NCBI GenBank assembly: GCA_965644315.1
Contig: CBFFRQ010000089.1
Location: 124,001 to 188,000 of the forward strand
DNA from: Caecitellus pseudoparvulus
Taxonomy: Eukaryota > Bigyra: Bicosoecida
Length of the DNA: 64,000 nucleotides
Direction: 5' to 3'
Shown: piece by piece, positions 53,353-63,400 of the stretch
Numbering within the stretch: the first letter of the stretch is position 1
How the letters are laid out: every line of letters begins with the position of its first letter
Program-made: the position numbers and the translations under genes
Notes under the pieces: model-generated
The model's input: the letters and a program-made list of their open reading frames with translations, nothing else
The model's database searches: none
What the model was told of the DNA's origin: nothing

Positions 53353-53778
53353 ATGGAGGAGTTGCTCTCAAAGCAGCAGCGAGGAACGAAGGAGTACCTG
53401 CTGCAGGCAAGTTGCGGGCGCCGTTTGACTCCGTGCAACGCAAGCGAAACACTGGATGAGCCTCGCTCACGCCCGCAGGCTGTGGCGCCCGTCGTCATCG
53501 AAGGCATGAGCGTGCTTGCAGTGGAACGCCCAAAACATCCGCTGGCATGGCTGGCATCCTACATCCTAGAGCACAGCGAGCTGGGCGATGAGCTGGCCGT
53601 TGTGCGCACGGCAGACCTGCAGGCGCAAGGCCTGGACGTGGAACCCTTCACCGCGACAGTGTTCGGACAGCCGGCAGAAGCGGCAGTGCAGGGACAAACT
53701 TCATTGGAACCACAGCCTGGGATGGTTCAGGGTGTGGAAACAGGGCCTCCAGCGGATGGGAAAGAGGCTGACGAATAG
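53353..53778 (+). CDS. DPY30: Dpy-30 motif protein with a GC-AG intron
   Basis: Two exons, 53353-53406 and 53479-53778, encode 117 residues. The 72-bp intron begins GCAAGT after CTGCAG and ends CCGCAG, a textbook GC-AG intron. It has no stop and keeps frame, so retention would add 24 residues. Removing it joins TKEYLLQ to AVAPVVIEGMSVLAVERPKH, giving the unbroken Dpy-30 motif (family: YL-x-x-x-V-x-P-x-L-x-x-G-L-x-x-L), followed by LAWLASYILEHSE. Dpy-30 modules dimerise as a four-helix bundle that docks amphipathic helices, in COMPASS/MLL histone methyltransferases and in flagellar radial spokes. Which role applies here cannot be told. The C-terminal about 60 residues are acidic and probably disordered. 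Confidence 0.85.
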   Translation: MEELLSKQQRGTKEYLLQASCGRRLTPCNASETLDEPRSRPQAVAPVVIEGMSVLAVERPKHPLAWLASYILEHSELGDELAVVRTADLQAQGLDVEPFTATVFGQPAEAAVQGQTSLEPQPGMVQGVETGPPADGKEADE

Positions 53779-54485
53779 CAAGCCTCGCAGTTGAGGGGGT
53801 ACAGTCGCATGGCGAGTTTGTGGCGGGACGGAAGCGAGTACTCGAGAGATGCAAACATGGAATTTCATTATTGCATGATATGTTCAGAGCAGGGTCGGGG
53901 TGACAGCCTTGCCAGCGCACAGTGGGTCGCTCTGCGCCGAGCAGACGGTCCCAAGAATTCACACCCGCCTCGCCCGCAACTCGACTTTTAATACAGAAGA
54001 AGGACTTCCTGTGACTACTAGCACTCCTTATTACCAAGATTGTTGTCCAGCGATAAAAATTTGATTTGAATGGAGTGCGTTCGGGGGCTAGGGAGGAGCG
54101 TACTTGCGGGTGAAGTCATACACTGAAGAGGTGCCTTGGGTAGACGCAAGCGAAGCCGCAAAGTGGACACAGCAAATAACGACACACTTTTCGGCACAAT
54201 GTTTGAGTCGTGATTATTGTGGCCTTTGTCCAGTGCGGGCGGCGTCTGTGCACTGCAAGTTTTCACCCCTGTGCTGTGAAGTGGTTTTGGGCAAAAAGCC
54301 ATGCAGCCTGAAGACAAGAACCATCCACAGCATGGATGACACGAACAGACGCGATACGCTGCATACTCACAGCAGAACCTTCACCTGCTGCCGAAATCTG
54401 GCTTTTGTTGTGTGAACCAACGGGAAAAGTGATGCATTGCGGACAGAGTGGGGCCGGCAGCGCAGTGGAGGAATCAACCTGCATC
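53779..54485. other. Convergent spacer between the Dpy-30 and FG-GAP genes
   Basis: About 700 bp of 3' flanks, less GC-rich than its surroundings. Short frames occur on both strands without recognisable content. Confidence 0.45.
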
Positions 54486-57400
54486 TCAACGCCTTGTTGT
54501 CACCCCTAGCTTGCGTTTGCTCTTTTGAAATGACTTGCGCTGTTGACGAGACCCTGTAAAAGACATGCGACCCCGGTCATCCACGTGCCGACCCCCTGAC
54601 ATGCGCCTGTCCACCTGTAGTGAGGGCCTGAGTTCCTCCAACGCGCTGGGTTGCAAGTCACCCTGTGGTTGAGCTGCATCTGATTCAGGGGACAGAATCG
54701 CCTCTACCACACTCGCACGTCGCTGAGTCATGGGGGTGATTGAAACCACTACAGCTGAGGCCTGCTGCTCACCACTTGGCGTTCCAACCTCTTCTGGCTG
54801 AACTGCCGGCAAGTCGGGAACGCTCTCTCGAGCAGCAGCACCCAAGCCGCGCCTCCCGCCTCGCAAGGGGTGCTGGCCATCACCAACTTGGTACAACGGA
54901 TTTGCTCCTTGCACGATTCGAGCCGATGCCCCACTGCTGAGTGCTTGAAGGGGGTGCTGTTGGGACCCAACCTGGCTTGCCACACGCTCCACAGAGGCAG
55001 ATCGATGCATGTCACGTGCAGACGGCATGGCCATCAGGGTTGAAGCAGAGTCGCCCAACACATCCGCCATGCCAGTCTCCATGTCCAGTCCCTGCTCCTG
55101 CACCATGCCCAGCACACTCAGCACATCCGACGCTGGACGAGACGCTGTGGGTCGCATCTCGCCTCGCCGCACACACCGCTGCACCAAAGCCCACACAATG
55201 CTGCCCACACCTGGCACTTGGCTGTCGGTCACATCGCCCAGCTGGCCTCGGCTCCCACCTCTGGTGCTCGCGGTGCTCAGTTCAGGCAGCCATGCTCGCA
55301 GGCGCCGAGCCATACTCAGCATCACTGCTCGTGCTCGGCCACTGTACCCTCGAGCAACAGCCAGAGCCAGCCACAACAACACAAGCACGTGTCCGATGCC
55401 CGAGATGATGGATGCAGCAGTGGCCAGTCCGCCACCCACTGTGCCGACACCCACACACACCACCTGCACCAGGATGCCGCCATGGGCCAGCACATCCAGG
55501 TCGCTCAGCTCAGCCAGCGCCCACGGCCGACGGTGCTGCACGAGGGCCATGCTGCCCGCTACACCCACACCCACACACACCAGGCGAGCCACAATAGATG
55601 TCGTCATGCTGCCCATGACCGCCACCAGCACGACGAGGGCCATCTGCAAGGCAGGGAAGGCGTGTGTGGGCAGGAGGCGCCCGGCACCACAGCAAGCACG
55701 CTCACTGGCGCGTGCTGCTGCGACAGCCGCTGCTTGGAGTGCCTTGTCTGCTCCTGTGATTTGTGCAAGTTGCACTGCTTGTTGTGGCGTGTACTGCATG
55801 CGGTACCCCATCGTGCAGTAGGCAGGGATGGACGCCCCCCGCGGCAGCAGGTGCTCCGACCTCCGCCACTGCCGCCACGCCAGCACACTCAGCACTCCCA
55901 CCGTGGCCGCCAAGCACTGCAGCGTCAGGGAGGCAGCGTACCCGCCCACATCGGCCGCATGTCCAGCGGCATCGTCTGGACTGGACATGCCGCGCCACAC
56001 TGGCTGCAGCCCCACGACGCGGGCCTGACCCTGGATGACACTGGGCACCACCTGCATGTACGCCGCTGGCGCCAGGAGCAGGAAGATGGTGGTCCAGGTC
56101 TTGCCAGGTGCAGGGCGAGCGCACCAGAGCACAGCGGCACTGACACACAACAGCATGGCGCCGTACACGGCCATGATGATGTTGGCCGTGTCATGCGGGC
56201 TGCGGCTGTTGCCTCCGCCCGTGAGACACCCTGCACTTGGCATTGTCGCGACGCCAGCTCGCCCAGTCAGTGCGCCCAGGATGCCCAGGACATCCACGCC
56301 TTGGGCTGGCTCAGGCTGGCTCGCGTACATGGTGCCGTTGGGCGGCAGAGTCTGATGCTGGCCTGCTCGCCACGGCTGGGCCATGCCACAGACGTCGGCC
56401 CAGTGGCCCAGAGTGTGCGCTGTCGCCTGCAGTGTGCCTGGCGTGTCGGCAGCCAGTAGCGCCACCTGCCCCGCCATGCCGATGTACCACATGGCCAGGC
56501 GCAGGCCGCCACTGAACAGGGTCGTCGCGACACGATCTGGAGCACGTGCATAACCGTGCACTGCGAACAGGGACATGGCCAGGCCCAGCAGTACCTGTGC
56601 AGCTGTGGTGCCAGCCTTGACGACATCTGGCGCCACGCCATTGTAGGGACACTGGCGGCATGTGGTGCAGGGTGAGCGAGCAGCCCAGCCGTCGTCACAG
56701 GCTTGGCATGCGAGGCCGCGGTGTCCAGGCTGGCAACCCGTGAGGAGGCGCACGTCGGTGTGGGGAAGGCATGAGCCTGGTCGAGGGCAGGGGAGGATGA
56801 GGGCTTGTGGTGATGAGCAGTGTTGGGCACATGCGAGCTGGGCTGAGAAATGGGGAGCAATCTGAAGGTGGGATGAGAAGTTGGTGGAGGCGTGGGTGAG
56901 CGCCCAAGCTGAGCGGGGTGGGGAGGGCTGGGGAGTGGGAGACGGGCTTGGTGACTTGGAGACCGTGGGTAGGGGAGTGCTTGACTGAAGTGGAGTTCCT
57001 GCTATGGAGCTGGCGGTTGTGCTGAGGGGTGTAGCACTTCGTGTCTGAGTGGCAGTGGTGGAAACACTGTTTTTGGTACTGCCCGTCACGCTGGCGCTGC
57101 CGCTACTGCTGACACTGATGCTGGGCGTGACTGATGCACTGCCCGTCACGCTGGCGCTGCCGCTACTGCTGACACTGATGCTGGGCGTGACTGATGCACT
57201 GCCCGTCACGCTGGCGCTGCCACTACTGCTGACACTGATGCTGGGCGTGACTGATGCACTGCCCGTCACGCTGGCGCTGCCACTACTGCTGACACTGATG
57301 CTGGGCGTGACTGATGCACTGCCCGTCACGCTGGCGCTGCCACTACTGCTGACACTGATGCTGGGCGTGACTGATGCACTGCCCGTCACGCTGGCGCTGC

Positions 57401-60400
57401 CGCTACTGCTGACACTGATGCTGGGCGTGACTGATGCACTGCCCGTCACGCTGGCGCTGCCACTACTGCTGACACTGATGCTGGGCGTGACTGATGCACT
57501 GCCCGTCACGCTGGCGCTGCCGCTACTGCTGACACTGATGCTGGGCGTGACTGATGCACTGCCCGTCACGCTGGCGCTGCCACTACTGCTGACACTGATG
57601 CTGGGCGTGACTGATGCACTGCCCGTCACGCTGGCGCTGCCGCTACTGCTGACACTGATGCTGGGCGTGACTGATGCACTGCCCGTCACGCTGGCGCTGC
57701 CACTACTGCTGACACTGATGCTGGGCGTGACTGATGCACTGCCCGTCACGCTGGCGCTGCCACTACTGCTGACACTGATGCTGGGCGTGACTGATGCACT
57801 GCCCGTCACGCTGGCGCTGCCGCTACTGCTGACACTGATGCTGGGCGTGACTGATGCACTGCCCGTCACGCTGGCGCTGCCGCTACTGCTGACACTGATG
57901 CTGGGCGTGACTGATGCACTGCCCGTCACGCTGGCGCTGCCGCTACTGCTGACACTGATGCTGGGCGTGACTGATGCACTGCCCGTCACGCTGGCGCTGC
58001 CGCTACTGCTGACACTGATGCTGGGCGTGACTGATGCACTGCCCGTCACGCTGGCGCTGCCGCTACTGCTGACACTGATGCTGGGCGTGACTGATGCACT
58101 GCCCGTCACGCTGGCGCTGCCACTACTGCTGACACTGATGCTGGGCGTGACTGATGCACTGCCCGTCACGCTGGCGCTGCCGCTACTGCTGACACTGATG
58201 CTGGGCGTGACTGATGCACTGCCCGTCACGCTGGCGCTGCCGCTACTGCTGACACTGATGCTGGGCGTGACTGATGCACTGCCCGTCACGCTGGCGCTGC
58301 CGCTACTGCTGACACTGATGCTGGGCGTGACTGATGCACTGCCCGTCACGCTGGCGCTGCCGCTACTGCTGACACTGATGCTGGGCGTGACTGATGCACT
58401 GCCCGTCACGCTGGCGCTGCCACTACTGCTGACACTGATGCTGGGCGTGACTGATGCACTGCCCGTCACGCTGGCGCTGCCGCTACTGCTGATACTGGTG
58501 CTGGTGCTTGGGGTGGCAACTACAGTCAGAATCGGTGTGTCACTCTGACCTGCGGTCGGTGTAGCGATGCTCGCCACTGACGACGACGCGGTCACAGACG
58601 CTGAAGCTGTCCTGGACGCCGTGGTTGTTGCCGTTCTTGTGCTGGTCACTGACGACGTGACACTGCTGGTGCCCGTTGGAGTGATCGTTGTTGTGGCCGC
58701 GCCTGTCGGCGACACGCCGCTTGTGGCTGGCACTGTGCCGCTGACAGTGGAGGTGACAGACGATGTTGCAGAGGATGTGCCCGACGGTGACAGAGTGGAC
58801 AAGGCTGTGGCACCTGCTGACTTGCTCGAAGACGGCGCCACAGCGGCAGTGGACGTGCCAGACACAGTTACAGTCGCAGTGCTGCTGGGAACCGAGAGGG
58901 GGGTGCCTGTCGGTGTGTTCGATGAGCTTGGTGTCCTCAGTGTTGTTGGCGTTTGGGTGGGCGTGCGGCTGACAGTAGGCGTTGCAGTCGAACTGATCCA
59001 AGCGTGTGGTGCCACCTGCAGTGCTCGCCCAATGTGGATCGACGCAAAGTACACGCTTCCCACGTCTACGTACGCACCATGTCGCACAAATGGGCTGCCA
59101 AAGGCAATGCCCATATTTCCATCTGCGTTGATGTCGCCCAGCAGGACAGGGCGGCCGAGATTGGTGGCTGTTGGGTCAAAGATGGCGTCAAAGGCTCCGT
59201 AGCCCTGAGGAATGTGGTGGAATCGACGCAGCTGTGCCAAGGGGTCTTCGCCCGTATCTGCAACAACAACGTACAACGAGCCCTGCCCGCCATTCGAATT
59301 CGCTGCAGAGCCCAGCCACAAGTTGTTTGCTTGCTCCGTGGGGCGCGTGTTGAGGACCATGTTGCTGCCCACGAAGCCAAAGTCTTCGTCGGGAACGCGG
59401 AGGCTTTCCCACTCAAGCCACTTTCCAGGATGAGCAGCGTCGATCGGCTGGGCAGAGTTTGCGATGGTGCTCGAAGCAGCAACGGGATCTCTGTGTTCTA
59501 AATCCCCAGTGAGCTTAACAACAAAGACTGACGTCTCAACATCAGGCGAGTCGTGGCTGATGATGAGTGTATCTGCAGGCCCGCCATCCTCGATGACTCC
59601 GGGAGCGGCGACGCTGGAGCCCAGGTGCAGATTGTCCGTCTCAGGGAACTCACAATTGTCACAGCCGACGCCGATGAAAGCGATATGCTCAAACTCCATG
59701 CTATCCTTGTCCACTACAAGCAATATCACAGCTCCGATTTGCGCGTGGCCGGGCGCATTCGTTTGCGGCGCACCTATCGCAATGACGGCCTTGTCTCCAT
59801 TCAGCCACCCGTTATTCAGCACAGCGACGGAGTGACCTAGACGCTCCTTGGCTTGGTAAGCCGTTCCATTGTAGCTGATCAGTTCCGGATCCAAAACATC
59901 GCCAACATCGATGGGAGTGATGCTGCTCACAACTGCGTCGTAACTGAGGGAAATGATCGCAGCGCCACCACTCATGCCAAGGTCGGATGGACAGCCAACG
60001 ACGAATTCACCGTAGCCGTCGTTGCTGATGTTTCCTGCCCAGGCCATGCTGAATCCACAGTGCCCCAGAGCATGGCTTTCATGCAGCGCCGCCCATTCGC
60101 CCAGGTTGCCATCCACTCGCAGCGCACTCTTCACAGAGAAGTCGTCACGCATGAACAGGATGGTGACGGCACCAGCTTGAACACTCTCATGGACGGCAAG
60201 CGCAGAGCCCACTGCAATGTCCACTACTCCGTTGTGGTCAATGTCGTTCAGCGGCGCCATGGAAGACCCAAAGGTCTCCCCGGCACCCCCTCCAGAAAAG
60301 GCACCCAGCCCTGACAGGGCCGGATCAAGGGTGGGATTCAACTCCTGTCCATCCTGCAGCACACAAGCAGCGTGCTCAGTTTCCATGCTGGTCCACGCAG

Positions 60401-63400
60401 CAACCCCGCCACCGGCGTAACTTGGAGGCGGCACCCATGTGAACCGAACAAGTCCTCCAGAGCTGCTGGCGTCTGGCGCGTTGTGTCCCCATGCACCTGC
60501 GTACATGGACAAGCCTGCTTGGTCCCCATCCAGACCCAAGACAGCCAAGTGCCCCCACTGGGTGTTGCCTTCGCTGGGTTCGAGCTGTCCAAGCACGTTG
60601 GCCCCAAGAAACTGAGGGTGTTGCGGACGGATGGCCTCAAAGCTGCGAACAGAGAAATCTGAGTTCAAGAACACGATGGCAGCTGTTCCATGGCTGGTTG
60701 CGCCTTCCAGAGACGGCCCTTTGATATCAGCCAGGAGCAAGTCTGGCACGCCGTCACCGTTCAGGTCTGGCGCAACGCCTCCTCCATGCAAGGAAGGCTC
60801 GCCGGCTTTCGGTAGCACCAGCGAGAAGTCAAAGCCGGGGCCATCCGTGCATGTAGTGCCCGTGGAGATCTGTAACCGCTCCTCAAAGTGCCCATCGGGG
60901 AGCATAAGTCCCAACAGCACGACGGGGGGATCTGCTTTTGGTGCTGCGATGGCGATGCCGTTGCGAAGCCCGTCTCCTGTCACATCGCCCAGTGCAACGA
61001 GGCTGTGGCCAAGGCGGGCCCCAGAACTCAAGGTCGGGATGCCTCCACTTCCCAGCTCCAGTGCAGCGAAGGAATCCAGGCTTCCATTTGCATGTAAAAA
61101 CATCGTAAGAACCATGCCGCCGTCTGTGTCGTGAGCGAATGGCACTCCGGCGACGAAATCCACGACGCCGTCTGCGTTCAAGTCTTCCTGAAGTCCAGCC
61201 AGTGCCATGCCGAACCCGCTTTCACCATGAGAGCTTCCAATCACACCGTTTGGTAAGGCGTCGTCGTTGCGGTTGATGGAGTGCAGCAGCTCCAATTGCC
61301 CATCGAAGAGGACGCGACTGATGAGAATGGCCTCCCCAGTTTCCGTGTACTCCTTCCCAGAGCAGCCCACGGCAAGCTCAGGAAGCCCATCGCCATCTAC
61401 ATCTCCTAGCAGCGCGAGAGCTGCGCCGCAGTTCTGGTGCTCCTCTGAGCAGTACAGAGCAGCCGCTGGCATGGTTCCAAGTCGATCTTCATGCGTAAAC
61501 GCGGCAAGTGGCGCAACGGTCGGCGGCAACGTGCCGAGAACAAGGCCACCATAGCTGCCCACGCCGCCCGAACACGCCCCATGCACCGTGCGGGCACCTG
61601 GGATGCCCAGGAACACCTCAGCTGTTCCATCACACAGAGCATCAAATGGCAGCATGGCTCGTCCGAGGTTCTTGGACTGTGAATAATTCGACCGAAGTTC
61701 TGCCATGGCAGCGTCGCCGTGGGACTCGAAGCGGGCCGCCTCAATGCTACAACGCTGTGCTGGAACCAGCGCATGGTGATTCGGCGTGCGCTGGGTCCAG
61801 GGCGAGGCGTCTGGCAGTGGGTGGTATTCGACGAAGTGCACAACACCCTTCGCATCCACACCATCATACGGCAGACCCATGATGACGGCAGGGTGCCCAG
61901 AGCTCATGGCCTGCGTGAAGTTTCCAGCAAAGGCCAAGGTGGGCTTCTCATAAAAGGAGTCGGACCCAAGTCCACCCTTTTCCCTGCCAAGAGTATCGAA
62001 CCTCATGAGTGGAGGCTGACCATCAGATCGCTGACCACCAACTGTGAGCATGAACGCCTCTGTCCTGCACTGGATGGGCAGCTGCACAAGCTGAGAATAA
62101 GTTTGTGAGGGGGTTCGTGCTGTGGCTGGGAATGTTCCTGCCGCGGCCCTCAGCGTGCAGAAGGACTCTTCTTGAAAAGTGAGGGTCGTGCCGTACAGGT
62201 CTCGGGTTCCAGATGTGATGCTGAAGTGAGCTTGGAAACTCAGTTCGGTATCAATGCCAAGGAAAATGATGGAGCCCAAGTCCCCATTTGACTTTGGTGC
62301 AGACACGGCGATGGTTGTGAGTTCAGGGTCGAAGAGGTGCGCTTGCACATGGGCGACGCCCTCGCCAAACCATCCCTGCCCGTCTCCTCCGATGCCTGTC
62401 ATCCCCTCCAACGTTGGCAGGTTGTCCCCAGGCACCAAGACCGCGTTGTCTCCAAACGGAGAGCCCCGATCAGGCTGGAGCAAGTAGACGAAAACAGCCC
62501 CTTCATCTCCTGCATGCAAGAAGGCGCCAATGGCAACGTCAGGGCAGCCGTCTCGGTCAATGTCCCCGATGCCCGTCACGCCGGAACCAAACCCTTCTCC
62601 TGCTGGGCCAGGGAACGTGAAGTGCTGGTCCACACTTCCATCTGGACGTAAGTAGATGATGGTGACAAACCCGGGGTCACCTGCAGAGTGGTCGAAAGCC
62701 AAGCTGGACTCGGGTGCGCCCACCAGCAAGTCCGGCACACCATCCAGGTCAACATCGCCAATGGACGCGACGTCGTGGCCGAAGAAGGATGCTGGCGGGA
62801 CACCGAAATCCCCTCCAATGAGCAAGTAACCACCTGGAGAAGACGTGGGCCTCAGGTTGCGGTCGTCGATGTACCGGACCAGGACGTGTCCATGATTTCC
62901 TGGGCCTTCACCAGGAATGCCAGTGGCCAACAGGAACGCATCTGGGCGACCTGCGAAGTCACCATGGCACAGGCCTCGAACAATGGCAAGGCTGAGACCA
63001 CCCAGTGCACTTGATGGAAGTCCTTCAGCCTCAGCGTCGATGTTGAGTTCGGACACCACGTTTGACGCTCTGATTACATCGGGGCGGTTCGACAGCGCGA
63101 GAGAGTATGGCAGCCACTCCTCTGCAGCCGGGACATGAAGAACACCAAACGTTACTTGCGGTGGCTCAACGCTTCCCCACGCAATCAATGGTTGACGATG
63201 TTCTCCATTCTGGATCGATGCTCCGTTGGCAGAGAGGAACGCGGCAGAGCCAAAGTGTACGCCGAGCTGCAGATGAGAGTCTTCACTCCCATCCAGTCGA
63301 ACAGCTGGTTTGCGACCTACCCCTCCCAAGAGCCCCGCCACAAGGAACGCTCCTGTACCGTCATCACCTTCGGGGGAGTGAAGTAGAAGCTCTGGCAAGC

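Noticed and set aside
57049-58548. Open 499-residue plus-strand frame of hydrophobic LPVTLALPLLLTLMLGVTDA repeats
   Set aside because: It is the exact antisense of the 60-bp stalk repeat. Because the repeat has no antisense stop, every copy is open. The minus frame continues for kilobases with real domains on both sides.
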